In this document: positions 30,031 through 39,039 of the stretch, piece by piece | Numbering within the stretch: the first letter of the stretch is position 1 | Layout: every line of letters begins with the position of its first letter | Assembly (NCBI RefSeq): GCF_000190735.1 | Contig: NC_015177.1 | Location: 620,001-684,000 of the forward strand | Origin: Pseudopedobacter saltans DSM 12145 | Lineage (GTDB): Bacteria > Bacteroidota > Bacteroidia > Sphingobacteriales > Sphingobacteriaceae | Length of the DNA stretch: 64,000 nucleotides | Direction: 5' to 3' | Position numbers and translations under genes: made by a program | Notes under the pieces: generated by a model | Database searches by the model: none | Seen by the model: the letters and a program-made list of their open reading frames with translations, nothing else | Told to the model about the DNA's origin: nothing

Positions 30031-32487
30031 TTATCCTCGTATTAAAATGTCTTCAAAGTCTTTAGCTACTTTTACCCAATAAATGCCGGCTTCGTCTTTT
30101 TCAAAACTGGTCTCTTTTCCATCAACTAATATTTTCTTAATATCGAAAGGAACTTGTATGAGTTTTATATTATAATTGTTGTAACGTTCAGTAAATAAGC
30201 CTTGTATTTCCTGTTTAACATCAAGAGATTTGTCTCCGCTAGAGCATGTAATACATTTTTCCAGATAAATATCCTGTTCGTAGGCGAAAGTATCTCCGTT
30301 ATCAGTATAGAAGTATGATTTGTTGATTCCTTGTCCAAAGTAAAAGTTCAACAACAATTCGTCTATTTTCTTTTCGCCTGTATGTTGCATTACAGGATAT
30401 TCCGGGATTACAGCTCCGGCTTTTATGAAAACAGGCATTTCATCTATAGGAGTTTTAACTTCGTGTTCCTGGCCGCCAGCATAAGGTGTATTATCGAAAT
30501 AATAATACCAGTCTCCTGCCGGAAGGTAAACTATTTTAGACTGCTGCCCCGGATTTAATACCGGTGAAACAAGTATTTTCTCTCCGAATGAGAACTCTTC
30601 TTCACGTGGCCAATTGGATTGTTTTTCTTGCTCTAGCATGACAACGGGCCTTAATATAGGATACCCATAACGTGTTTGCTCCCAAAAAACAGAGTAGATA
30701 TATGGAAGCAGTTTATACCTTAGTTCGATAAATTTCTTACAGATTTTTTCCCAGTCTTCGCCAAAACTCCAGGGTTCCCTATCTCTGGTATCGCCGGCAG
30801 AATGTACACGCATGAAAGGAGAAAAAACACCAAATTGTATCCAGCGGGTATATAATTCACCATCAGGTTCTCCCGTAAATCCGCCAATATCTGTTCCGCA
30901 GAAAGAAATTCCGGATACGGATAACCTTTGCAATTGCAATACCCCAATTTTCAGGTGTTCCCAAGTAGCCATATTGTCGCCAGTCCATACAGAAGAATAG
31001 CGCTGGGTACCCGAGTAGGCCGCTCTGGTTATGGTAAATGGTCTTTTGTTTTTGTAAAGCTTTTTCAAACCGTCGTAAGTAGCCCTTACCATTTGCATAC
31101 CGTAAACATTGTGTGCTTTACGGTGCGAACCACGCTGGCCGTCGAAATTATGACGAACATCGTCAGGGAATGTGCCCCGTCCAAAAACAGCAGGTTCGTT
31201 CATGTCGTTCCAGAACCCTGCGACACCGTCTTCCACCAATCCTTCGTAAAGCGTTCCCCACCATTCTCTTACTTCCGGGTTAGTGAAATCCGGGAACTGA
31301 CATCTTCCTGGCCAAACATAGCCTTCCATAAAATAATCATCCCCGCGGCGGCAGAAATACTTGTTCTCTTTACCTTCTTTAAATACCCAATAATTTTCGT
31401 CTACTTTAATGCCGGGATCAATCATGACCACCGTTTTAAAGCCGTCCTGAGCCAAATCGGCAATCATTTTTTTGGGATTAGGGAAATATTGTTTATTCCA
31501 TGTAAAGCAACGGTAACCGTCCATGTAATCTATATCCAGATAAATGGCATCACAAGGGATTTCTCTTTTCCTGAATTCTTCTGCAATACGTCTTACGCTA
31601 GCTTCCGGATAGTAACTCCAACGACATTGATGGTAGCCAAGTGCCCAGATAGGAGGGAGATAATGGGTGCCGGTAAGGGAATGATAACCCCTCACCACTT
31701 CTATCATGTGCGGTCCGTGTATATAGTAATATTGCAATTCTCCGCCTTCGGACCAGAAACTTGTTTTTGTAGCATCTTCAGCAGCAAAGTCGAAATAGGT
31801 CTTAAAAGTATTATCGAAAAAGATACCGTAGGCATCCCCATTATTTAATCCAATATAAAATGGTATTGTTTTATACAGCGGATCCTGATTGAAAGCAAAT
31901 GCATACGTGTCCGAGTTCCAATTTTTAAAACGGTGACCACGAAGATTCAGGTCGGCAGCTTTATCTCCCAAACCGTAGAAAGCCTCGTTACTATTGGCTT
32001 GTTTGGTGCAATAAACATAATATCCTCCTGCATCCGGATTTTCTTCCCAGTGCATTGGGGAATGGTCAGCATTCATCACCTTTCCTTCCCGGTCTTCAAA
32101 AGAGATCAGAAAATCTCGTTTACTGATCTTACAGGTAACCGTGTTCGTACGCACAATATAGGCGTCTTCTTCTTCGATACATTGGTGCCTGCTAATGCGA
32201 TGACTCTTTTCTGCAATGGCATAAGAGAAATCTTCTAAAAATGTTCCCTGTGGAGCTAATCTTACACGGATAATCTCGTCAGTAATAATTTTGACCTCAA
32301 CTTCGGCCATTCCGTCACTAAAATAATAAGTGCTTTCACTTTGCGTATATGACTTGACACCGTCCAAATATTTTTTCTCTATTTGTGGTAAATCAAGTAC
32401 CGGATTATTTACGTGATGTATATTGTCTAACGTCGTTTGGTCGTTTATTTTTTCAGGTTCGTCAGTAGGGGTTGGCTTATCATTCAT
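30031..32487 (-). CDS. GH31 family alpha-glucosidase
   Basis: 818 residues. An N-terminal beta-sandwich is followed by the (beta/alpha)8 barrel with WALGYHQCRWSYY, IPCDAIYLDIDYMDGYRCFT and the nucleophile motif GFWNDMNEPAVF (Asp428). The acid/base Asp is in the WTGDNMATW block; GTDIGGFTGEPDGELYTRWIQ follows. No signal peptide, so cytoplasmic. In a glycogen operon it probably trims alpha-glucan or maltooligosaccharides from non-reducing ends. It is the first gene of the operon; glgB starts one base after its stop. Confidence 0.93.
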   Translation of the reverse strand: MNDKPTPTDEPEKINDQTTLDNIHHVNNPVLDLPQIEKKYLDGVKSYTQSESTYYFSDGMAEVEVKIITDEIIRVRLAPQGTFLEDFSYAIAEKSHRISRHQCIEEEDAYIVRTNTVTCKISKRDFLISFEDREGKVMNADHSPMHWEENPDAGGYYVYCTKQANSNEAFYGLGDKAADLNLRGHRFKNWNSDTYAFAFNQDPLYKTIPFYIGLNNGDAYGIFFDNTFKTYFDFAAEDATKTSFWSEGGELQYYYIHGPHMIEVVRGYHSLTGTHYLPPIWALGYHQCRWSYYPEASVRRIAEEFRKREIPCDAIYLDIDYMDGYRCFTWNKQYFPNPKKMIADLAQDGFKTVVMIDPGIKVDENYWVFKEGKENKYFCRRGDDYFMEGYVWPGRCQFPDFTNPEVREWWGTLYEGLVEDGVAGFWNDMNEPAVFGRGTFPDDVRHNFDGQRGSHRKAHNVYGMQMVRATYDGLKKLYKNKRPFTITRAAYSGTQRYSSVWTGDNMATWEHLKIGVLQLQRLSVSGISFCGTDIGGFTGEPDGELYTRWIQFGVFSPFMRVHSAGDTRDREPWSFGEDWEKICKKFIELRYKLLPYIYSVFWEQTRYGYPILRPVVMLEQEKQSNWPREEEFSFGEKILVSPVLNPGQQSKIVYLPAGDWYYYFDNTPYAGGQEHEVKTPIDEMPVFIKAGAVIPEYPVMQHTGEKKIDELLLNFYFGQGINKSYFYTDNGDTFAYEQDIYLEKCITCSSGDKSLDVKQEIQGLFTERYNNYNIKLIQVPFDIKKILVDGKETSFEKDEAGIYWVKVAKDFEDILIRG

Positions 32488-32718
32488 ATAATTTTCTAAC
32501 CTGTTTAAATACTACATATAATTTCTCTTAAAATAAGATTTTGCTTTTTCATTTCAAATGGGAATAGCAAGAAAATTGAAGTACGCAATTTATTGTTGAT
32601 GAACAAGTTTAAATGTCAAAAGTTTTGGCTTTAACCTCTTTTTATCAATTTGAAGGCTGATTTTATAACCCAAGATCTTGCCTGTGTTTTATGTATAACC
32701 AACAGGGATACCCATATC

Positions 32719-33300
32719 CTATTTAATTTCGGCCCTTATTCTGCTTAAACTTACTTGTGTTATACCAAGGTAAGAAGCTATGTAACCGAGCTGTACGCGT
32801 TGTATAAGGGAAGGCGAGTTTGATAGTAATTCCTGATAGCGGATAGTGGCGCTTTTAACCTGTCTTGATATTAATCTTTCCTCTGTTTTTATAAGTTCTT
32901 TTTCGGCAAACTTTCTTCCCCAGTTTGCTATATAAAGATCTTCCTCAAAAAGTTTTTGCAATTTTTCAGTTTTTAATTCATAAAGTTCGCAGTCTTCAAG
33001 TAACTCAATATCTTCGTATCCTCTCTCATTTTCCACATAGCTTTTCATCGAAAGAATAGTTTCTCCTTCGGTTCCAAACCAAAAAGTTAACTCTTTGTCA
33101 CTTACATAAGAATACGCTCTTACAATGCCTTTTTTTATGAAATAGATGTTTTTTTCTATTTTATTCGCTTTCAGTAGTATATGTCCTTTTAGATAGGAAA
33201 CTTCGTGGATGTTGTTTTTCAACTTCTGTTTGGAAGATTCCGGCAGTACATATATCTTTTCTAGGATTTCATCTATGTTCATAAAATTATCAGGGATCAA
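32719..33300 (-). CDS. Crp/Fnr-family transcriptional regulator
   Basis: 193 residues. An N-terminal cyclic-nucleotide-binding-like beta-barrel (GHILLKANKIEKNIYFIKKG, SKMS-type core FGTEGETILSMKSYV) and a C-terminal helix-turn-helix (RVQLGYIASYLGITQVSLSR). The HTH is a short Bacteroidota type. The ligand is unknown: the canonical cAMP-binding Arg-Ser pair is not evident. It is not obviously linked to the glycogen operon, which it follows on the same strand. Confidence 0.88.
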   Translation of the reverse strand: MIPDNFMNIDEILEKIYVLPESSKQKLKNNIHEVSYLKGHILLKANKIEKNIYFIKKGIVRAYSYVSDKELTFWFGTEGETILSMKSYVENERGYEDIELLEDCELYELKTEKLQKLFEEDLYIANWGRKFAEKELIKTEERLISRQVKSATIRYQELLSNSPSLIQRVQLGYIASYLGITQVSLSRIRAEIK

Positions 33301-33444
33301 AAGGAAGGGAAAATTAGTGATTTTATTAGATTAAGAAGTATAATTAGAACAGAAAGCAATATTCTTGTCAAAAGCTTCAAATCTATATGAATGATACATT
33401 GTTAATCATACGAACTAAATTATAACTACTATATTTAGATAAAT

Positions 33445-34128
33445 GTGAAATATATGGCAGCTATAGAGAAAGACACCGTTTTAAAGCGTTTAAATGAGGT
33501 AGGTATTTTACCTTTATTTTATCACTCCGATTCATTTTTAGTAAAAGACATAGTAGAAGCCTGTTATGATGCCGGTATCAGGAATTTTGAGTTTGTAGAT
33601 CGAGGCGATAATACTTTGCCTGTATTAAAACAATTACTGACATACTCCAGAACTCATATGCCTGAAATGGCTGTGGGGGTAGGAACCATTTATCATCCTG
33701 AAAAAGCTAAAATATTTATAGAAGAAGGTGCAGACTTTATTGTTACACCTGCATTAATACCGGAAGTAGGAAAAGTTTGTTTGGAGAATAATATTCCCTG
33801 GTTACCGGGCGTGGGTACTTTTACAGAAATCTATCAGGCCAGACAGTTAGGTGCCGAAGTATTGAAGCTATATCCTTCTGGAGCGATAGGTTCTCAGTTT
33901 ATAAAAACCGTAAGAAATCCGATGCCAGATGTTAAACTTTTGGCTTCTGGTGGCCCGAAAGGAACCAGGGAGAGTCTGGCCGAATGGTTTGATGCTGGTG
34001 CGTATGCGGTTAGTATAAGCTCTTACTTTTTTCCGGAAGACGTTATAGCCAGAAAAGATATCGACTGGATAAGGGAAAGGGTAAAGGAAAGTATAGGATT
34101 TTTGGAGGAGTTTAGGGGGAATAGGTAG
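33445..34128 (+). CDS. KDPG/KHG aldolase
   Basis: 227 residues of the bifunctional 4-hydroxy-2-oxoglutarate / 2-dehydro-3-deoxyphosphogluconate aldolase family. The Schiff-base Lys141 lies in VLKLYPSGAIGSQFIK; MAVGVGTIYHPEKAKIFIEEGADFIVTP, WLPGVGTFTEI and LASGGPKGT are also conserved. It cleaves KDPG to pyruvate and glyceraldehyde-3-phosphate. No Entner-Doudoroff or uronate genes are adjacent. Start at 33445, or the ATG at 33454. Confidence 0.92.
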   Translation: MKYMAAIEKDTVLKRLNEVGILPLFYHSDSFLVKDIVEACYDAGIRNFEFVDRGDNTLPVLKQLLTYSRTHMPEMAVGVGTIYHPEKAKIFIEEGADFIVTPALIPEVGKVCLENNIPWLPGVGTFTEIYQARQLGAEVLKLYPSGAIGSQFIKTVRNPMPDVKLLASGGPKGTRESLAEWFDAGAYAVSISSYFFPEDVIARKDIDWIRERVKESIGFLEEFRGNR

Positions 34129-34409
34129 TTCATTCGTGTCATTAGTTCAATAGTTCATTGGTGTCATTAGTAGTCCTTTGTCTTTATTCTTTCAACTTTT
34201 TTCTTTTTTAGCGGTCATCATCATACTGATGTAAGGAATCATCTCATTATAATATAATGAGTTGCATTTGGGACCCTTTTTTATCGTAGTGAAATTGAGT
34301 CATAGACTCTGTGTTATTTAATAATCCGTAGTCTCCTTTCGCTTTTTACCCGTACAAGAGACTACGGACTGAACCGGGAACTTTTGGACTAATAATGTTT
34401 TTTAATGAA

Positions 34410-34874
34410 CTATTTACGAATAACCAATGAATTAAAATAAGTCATATAGTATAAATCAAAACCATCTGCCCAATAGTTCTTTTCTACCTTTTCTAATACA
34501 AAGCCATTCTTCTGGTAAAATTGATAGGCGGTCTGAGAAGTTCGTACAATAATTTGTTTGATGTCTGGCATACTTTGGATAATATTAATTCTGTATTTCA
34601 ATAACTTACTGCCTATACCTTTACCCTGATAGTCTGGCGAAATAAAATCCCAGCTGATTTTAGCGTTGTTATTTTCCTTATCTAAATTTATTCCTCCCGC
34701 GCCAATTAATGTAATGCCGGACTCTACAACAAAATAGCATTCTACATATTCGTCCAGGTAGTTATTGAAATCTGCAACTTCCAATTCAGCGAAATGTAAA
34801 GGAACATTTTGTTTTAATATCTTCAGCAGAGGTTCTCTGTCCTTTTGCTCGTAAGCCCTGATATTGAAATCCAT
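34410..34874 (-). CDS. GNAT-family N-acetyltransferase
   Basis: 154 residues. The acetyl-CoA pyrophosphate loop is QGKGIGSKLLKYRI (motif A) and the fold pattern is typical: ITLIGAGGINLD, ISWDFISPDYQ, then YQKNGFVLEKVEKNYW at the end. The substrate is unknown. Confidence 0.88.
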   Translation of the reverse strand: MDFNIRAYEQKDREPLLKILKQNVPLHFAELEVADFNNYLDEYVECYFVVESGITLIGAGGINLDKENNNAKISWDFISPDYQGKGIGSKLLKYRINIIQSMPDIKQIIVRTSQTAYQFYQKNGFVLEKVEKNYWADGFDLYYMTYFNSLVIRK

Positions 34875-35116
34875 ATAATCAAATGTAATGTGCTGCCTAA
34901 AGTTAGCCTTTTTTATTAAAGGGTCTTCTGCGAGAGATCACTGCTCGGACTAATAAATTAGTAAACCATTGTAAAGGTATAGTAATGGAATGGCTATAGT
35001 ATAGTACAGAGAATAGGCCAGATACGGTGGAGAATAGGTGGAGCTATAAAAAGTGAAATTATTTTAACAGGTTATTTTTTGATATATTTAAGTAAATATA
35101 CTAATTTTTTAAGAAA

Positions 35117-35938
35117 ATGGGCGAGCAAACAGGGTTAATTTCTTATTCCGGAAAGTTGGGGAATACTGTCGGAGTTCGGAAGAAAGGAGGAAATTTCGTA
35201 AGGACTGTTCCAAAGTCTGTTAATATGTCTGAAAACAGCTTTAAAAGTGCAAAAGAATTTGGGTACGGGAGTACAGCCTGTGCACTTATTAAAACTGCTT
35301 TTGATCCGTTAATGTTAAGACCTTTTAAAGGAACTCTTCATAACCGACTCTCGGAAGTTATGCGAAAAGTGATACGTAGCGGTCCTATCACTATGAAAGG
35401 CAATCGCAATGTTTTTGATGGTGATTTGAGCTTGCTAAAGGGCTTTGAATTTAATGATAAAGTAAGGCTGAATAGTTTCTTTCGCACTTTACCCGAGGTT
35501 GGTTTGGTGGATAAGGAATTGAGATTAAGTCTTCCGAAATTTATCTGGGAGGAATTATTGACAAAGGTTCCAGCTAAAGCAAATTATGTTGTGCTTGGTT
35601 TTGGTTTCGGTTTTTTGGATTTTAAAAATTATACTTATCAGCTGGAACTTGCTCCTGAGTTGCGGATAGGTAAAGAAGAACATTTTTCGGGGGCTAGTTT
35701 ATCTTTTCCTGTTCCTGACACTGAAGAGCAGGCCGTATTGGTTATGATGAATGTTTTCTTTGAAAGTGCTACTGAAAAGTATCGCTCGAAAATTGATAAT
35801 CAGCTTTATCAGGGAGGTGCTTTTTTAGAAGCTATACATCTCCTTGGTGGTGAGGTGGTTACTTTTGAAAATGAAGAGCCACACGAAGTGAGCGAAGAGG
35901 ATAAACCTGTTGGTAGTTTGGTTTGGAAGATGTTATAG
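35117..35938 (+). CDS. Hypothetical protein, Bacteroidota-specific type
   Basis: 273 residues, no signal peptide or membrane helix. The N-terminus has the Gly-rich pattern SYSGKLGNTVGVRKKGGNF, seen in a family of uncharacterised Bacteroidota proteins; the rest is mixed alpha/beta. I do not recognise a function. Its 3' end abuts the transposase debris described next (gap under 20 bases), so it may be cargo or an innocent neighbour. Confidence 0.6.
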   Translation: MGEQTGLISYSGKLGNTVGVRKKGGNFVRTVPKSVNMSENSFKSAKEFGYGSTACALIKTAFDPLMLRPFKGTLHNRLSEVMRKVIRSGPITMKGNRNVFDGDLSLLKGFEFNDKVRLNSFFRTLPEVGLVDKELRLSLPKFIWEELLTKVPAKANYVVLGFGFGFLDFKNYTYQLELAPELRIGKEEHFSGASLSFPVPDTEEQAVLVMMNVFFESATEKYRSKIDNQLYQGGAFLEAIHLLGGEVVTFENEEPHEVSEEDKPVGSLVWKML

Positions 35939-35947
35939 GGGCCTGCC

Positions 35948-36091
35948 ATTTTAAGAAGTATACTTCCAGAAGTCTCATAAATCCTGTAACGGCAGGCATT
36001 GTGGAAAAAGCAGAGGATTATCTATATAGTAGTGCAAGGGACTATTTCGGAATGAAAGGGATGTTGCCATTGATTTTGCAGAGGCGTTAAC
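35948..36091 (+). pseudogene. RAYT (REP-associated tyrosine transposase) C-terminal remnant 1
   Basis: The frame LINPVTAGIVEKAEDYLYSS ARDYFGMKGMLPLIL-QRR-stop (starts ~35974) is the C-terminus of a RAYT (Y1_Tnp family). The rest of the gene is missing. The ~170 bases from 36000 are nearly identical to those at 37553-37740 (remnant 2 and its right end). Confidence 0.8.
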
Positions 36092-36131
36092 GGTATGATA
36101 GAGATTATTATGAAAGGGTTTGCTAATGAAG

Positions 36132-36176
36132 GCACAAGTACTCAGCCGCACAAGACGAAGGCTGCATACTTGCGCC
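36132..36176 (-). repeat. RAYT right-end sequence, copy 1 (solo)
   Basis: Contains GCACAAGTACT (36132-36142) and GGCTGCATACTTGCGCC (36160-36176), identical to the right end of the element at 37048-37735. Its left partner is absent here. Confidence 0.75.
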
Positions 36177-36189
36177 AGAGGGGGGAATT

Positions 36190-36303
36190 GTGTCTAATTT
36201 ATATGAAGGTAGAGCCTCTGACGGACATACTATCCAATTTCAATACTATGATGGGGATTTTAAAAAAGGAACGTTAACGTCTATTTATCCCAAAATATTT
36301 TAA
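36190..36303 (+). pseudogene. Truncated coding tail, toxin C-terminus-like
   Basis: Starting exactly at the RAYT end junction, an open frame of 37 codons (SNLYEGRASDGHTIQFQYY then a stop) reads like the C-terminal end of a polymorphic-toxin domain. The assignment is inferred from the context of adjacent immunity-like genes, not from a recognised family. It has no start codon of its own other than GTG at 36190. Confidence 0.35.
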
Positions 36304-36642
36304 AAATTAAAGATTATTAATGGAACAATTTTAAAAAAATATAACATTAGCTTTTTAAAGAAAGAAAATGGCGAAAAATTTATTTCAAATACTTCAATAA
36401 GTTACTTAGCCTCTTATTTATCTGAATTCAATGACATAGAAATAATAGATGAATATCTAACTGATATAAATAACACCATAAATGGTGATTATGGATTAGT
36501 TGATGATCCATCAAAAAGCACAGATATTCAGTATGCAAGGTTATACCCTGAAGGTCTATATTTTGGTGAAGGGGTTCCTATGTTGCCGTTATACGATTTA
36601 AAGGAACTACTTCTTTCTTGGAAAGAGTTTTTAGAATCATAG
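36304..36642 (+). pseudogene. Immunity-like gene remnant lacking an ATG
   Basis: An open frame of 112 codons follows the previous TAA in the same phase. It includes ISYLASYLSEFNDIEIIDEY, and ends YDLKELLLSWKEFLES. Acidic, no signal peptide, of the type seen in immunity proteins of toxin cassettes. Without an in-frame ATG before position ~36573 it is probably a broken gene, or it uses an unusual start. The C-terminal pattern resembles that of the next gene (SDMKMILVEWLNFAYS). Confidence 0.4.
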
Positions 36643-36682
36643 ATGATTTGCCTTTGTCGATTGAAAAATAATAATTAAAGAT

Positions 36683-37021
36683 ATGTCAAAATTAAAAGAT
36701 TATGGCTTTGCATTAGTAAAGCAAAAGTTTAGTGAGGGTGAGGTACAATCTAGGATAGTGCAACAAGTTCCTGAAGGATCAAACTCGGTATTGAATTTTA
36801 TTAATAGACTTGATAAACATGAGACTGAATCGTTCATTTTCGACTTAGAAAGATGTTTGAATAGTAATTCTAATGTAGATGAAGGTTTTTTTTCAGATAG
36901 TGTAGAGGATATAGATATATTCTATCAATATCCAAATGTCAACATTGACAACATTTTACTTATTCCAATGTCGGATATGAAGATGATTTTAGTTGAATGG
37001 CTAAATTTTGCTTATTCTTAA
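36683..37021 (+). CDS. Small acidic protein, immunity-like
   Basis: 112 residues, cytoplasmic and acidic. Key stretches are SKLKDYGFALVKQKFSEGE, VLNFINRLDKHETESFIFDL and the end IPMSDMKMILVEWLNFAYS. I do not recognise the family. The size, acidity and the position beside coding tails and transposase ends are typical of immunity proteins of polymorphic toxins. Same length as the neighbouring remnant, so they could be distant relatives. Confidence 0.5.
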   Translation: MSKLKDYGFALVKQKFSEGEVQSRIVQQVPEGSNSVLNFINRLDKHETESFIFDLERCLNSNSNVDEGFFSDSVEDIDIFYQYPNVNIDNILLIPMSDMKMILVEWLNFAYS

Positions 37022-37047
37022 CTTGGTTGTTAGGAAGCCCCGCGTTT

Positions 37048-37735
37048 GGCGCAAGTATGCAGCCGAGGGAATGAGGGAAGAGTACTTGTGCTTTAAGTAA
37101 TAGTAAGAATAACTGATGAGCAGAAAATACAAATTCCATGAACAGCACGAACTTTACTTCGTCACGTTTGCCGTAATTAACTGGTCTTCGACTGGGCTCA
37201 GACTGACAAGACTTGTTTGTAAGAAACGAGTATAAACAGGTAATGCTGGACAGCTGGAAATATTGTATAGATAATAAAGGTTTGGAAGTATACGGATGGT
37301 GTATTATGACAAGCCATGTGCATATGCTTATAGGAACAAATAAAGACAGGTTAGAAAACATTATGCGGGATATGAAGAGGTATACATCAGAAAGGTTGAG
37401 ACGGGAAATAAGAAATCATCCACAGGAGAGCAGGCGGGAGTGGATACTTTGGTTAATGGAAAGAGCAGGTAAAAAGAACAGTAACAATATAATTTTTCTT
37501 TATGAGACAGGACAACCAGCCCATACAATTAAAAGAAGAAAGGCCGTTACAGGATTGTTGTGGAAAAAGCAGAAGATTATCTATATAGTAGTGCAAAGGA
37601 CTATTTCGGAATGAAAGGGATGTTGCCATTGATTTTGTAGAAGCGTTAACGGTATGATAGAGATTATTATGAAGGGGTTTGCTAATGAAGGCACAAGTAC
37701 TCAGCCGCACAAGACGAAGGCTGCATACTTGCGCC
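37048..37735 (+). mobile_element. RAYT mobile element (inactive), with inverted ends
   Basis: Left end: GGCGCAAGTATGCAGCC (37048-37064) and AGTACTTGTGC (37081-37091). Right end is the inverse: GCACAAGTACT (37691-37701) and GGCTGCATACTTGCGCC (37719-37735). Both boxes match perfectly in the inverted sense with ~16-17 bases between. Inside is a frameshifted transposase pseudogene. A second, solo right end lies at 36132-36176. Confidence 0.75.
37116..37641 (+). pseudogene. RAYT transposase (Y1_Tnp, HUH type), frameshifted
   Basis: The N-terminus MSRKYKFHEQHELYFVTFAV matches RAYTs. After a small insertion containing TTCGACTGGGCTCAGACTGA the frame shifts, resuming with NEYKQVMLDSWKYCI, the metal-binding HVHMLIG (HUH motif) and MRDMKRYTSERLRREI. 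A second shift falls near 37490-37560 (DNQPIQLKEERP in another frame), and the tail GMKGMLPLIL is again a third phase. Inactive by at least three frame changes. Remnant 1 shares its last ~70 codons. Confidence 0.8.
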
Positions 37736-37742
37736 AGAGGGA

Positions 37743-37850
37743 GTGATTAATCAACCGATAACATCAGAGAATAAATTTGATTTTAATATCTTTCCGATAG
37801 AAGACGAATTGAGAAATTTACCTCCTTCACAGGATATTATACTTAATTAA
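37743..37850 (+). pseudogene. Second truncated coding tail after the RAYT right end
   Basis: A 35-codon open frame (VINQPITSENKFDFNIFPIE ending in DIILN-stop) begins 8 bases after the right end of the RAYT element and stops 10 bases before the next gene. It looks like the C-terminal end of a larger protein cut by the element. Nature unknown; could be a toxin tail. Confidence 0.35.
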
Positions 37851-37860
37851 AAAAAATACA

Positions 37861-38475
37861 ATGACGGTTAAATATAAAGTTTTTGAAAAAGAAATCACCG
37901 AACAGCAAGCATCTCGATTAAAGGACTATGACAAGTTATACGTATCATCCAATGGTCTGGTGAAAAAGAGGGAGGAAATAAGATCGGGCGAAATAATAGA
38001 TATTGATTATTATTTAGACACTGGCGAAACTGAACAACAAGCTAAGCAAGTTTTAATTCCGTTGAATAAGCCTTATAATATTCTAAATAGGGAAATATAT
38101 GGGAGCTATACGATTGAAAATGGTAATGGTTATACAGCAGGAAGCTCAGTTGTAGCTTCTAAATATAAAAAACTATTGAATAGTAATAATGAAACAGTAT
38201 GCATTCAGCAATTAGATATACAAACTAACCAACCTGTTTTTGAACATACCGGGAAATATATCGGCGAATATATTGATGAAAGAAGTACTCACTATTGTGA
38301 GTTCTATTATAATCCAGATGGTAGTCTGGAACATTGTGAATTCAATTACATGCATGACTATGATAGCGAATGGTTTCATCAATCGAATATTCACGAAATA
38401 AGAAATTATTTTGTACTGTCGGATGCTATGTATAATTATTATTTAACCGCGGATTTTCTGCCTCCATTAGCATAA
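37861..38475 (+). CDS. Hypothetical protein, immunity-like
   Basis: 204 residues, acidic, no signal peptide. Sequence features include KYKVFEKEITEQQASRLK, PLNKPYNILNREIYGSYT, and a Tyr/His/Glu-rich C-terminal half (STHYCEFYYNPDGSLEHCEF). I do not recognise the family. It follows a coding tail just as an immunity gene follows a toxin gene, but this is inference. The exonuclease gene begins 4 bases after its stop. Confidence 0.55.
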   Translation: MTVKYKVFEKEITEQQASRLKDYDKLYVSSNGLVKKREEIRSGEIIDIDYYLDTGETEQQAKQVLIPLNKPYNILNREIYGSYTIENGNGYTAGSSVVASKYKKLLNSNNETVCIQQLDIQTNQPVFEHTGKYIGEYIDERSTHYCEFYYNPDGSLEHCEFNYMHDYDSEWFHQSNIHEIRNYFVLSDAMYNYYLTADFLPPLA

Positions 38476-38479
38476 GAAA

Positions 38480-39025
38480 ATGGCAAAACAATTAGATAAA
38501 ATACTCATAGTAGATTTGGAAGCTACCTGTTGGGAAGACAAAGTACCTACGGGAATGGAAAGTGATATTATAGAAATAGGTGCATGCTTATTGGATATCC
38601 AAAGTGGAGAGATTTCAGACAGCAGGGGTATACTGGTAAAGCCGGAGCGTTCTGAGCTAAGTAAGTTTTGCACTTCCCTCACCACTATTACCCGGCAAAT
38701 GCTGGATGAGCAGGCTATCCCATTTAAAGAAGCTTGCAATATATTAAAGAAGGAATACCATTCACAAAGCAGGGCATGGGCAAGCTTTGGTGCTTATGAC
38801 CAAAAGCAGTTTCAAAGGCAGTGTGGCGCATTGGGAATAGGAAATCCAATGGGGCCATCGCATATCAATGTTAAGACTTTGTTTGCTTTAAAGAAAAAGC
38901 TTGCTCATGAACAGGGAATGGCAGGTGCCTTAGCATTGCTGGATATTCCCTTAGAAGGTACACATCACAGGGGAGTAGATGATGCCCGGAATATCGCCAA
39001 AATATTAAGATGGATATTGAATTGA
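38480..39025 (+). CDS. DEDDh 3'-5' exonuclease, ERI-1/KapD-like
   Basis: 181 residues. The metal-binding residues are seen in LIVDLEATCWED (Asp/Glu), WASFGAYDQKQF (Asp) and THHRGVDDARNIAKI (His, Asp). The GIGxxHINVKTLFAL block is typical of inhibitor-of-KinA-pathway/ERI-1-type ribonucleases. Such enzymes trim RNA or single-stranded DNA 3' ends; its substrate is unknown. It starts 4 bases after the upstream gene and may be co-transcribed with it. Confidence 0.9.
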   Translation: MAKQLDKILIVDLEATCWEDKVPTGMESDIIEIGACLLDIQSGEISDSRGILVKPERSELSKFCTSLTTITRQMLDEQAIPFKEACNILKKEYHSQSRAWASFGAYDQKQFQRQCGALGIGNPMGPSHINVKTLFALKKKLAHEQGMAGALALLDIPLEGTHHRGVDDARNIAKILRWILN

Positions 39026-39039
39026 TAAAAAAATAAGCT

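Noticed and set aside
30928-31848. 306-codon plus-strand open frame opposite the GH31 gene
   Set aside because: It lies wholly inside GH31, which has clear catalytic motifs on the other strand; the frame is a shadow of it.
34130-34200. Imperfect GTTCAT/TCATTAG direct repeats after the KDPG aldolase
   Set aside because: Short, low-complexity and also seen near 48550; not enough for a repeat family call.
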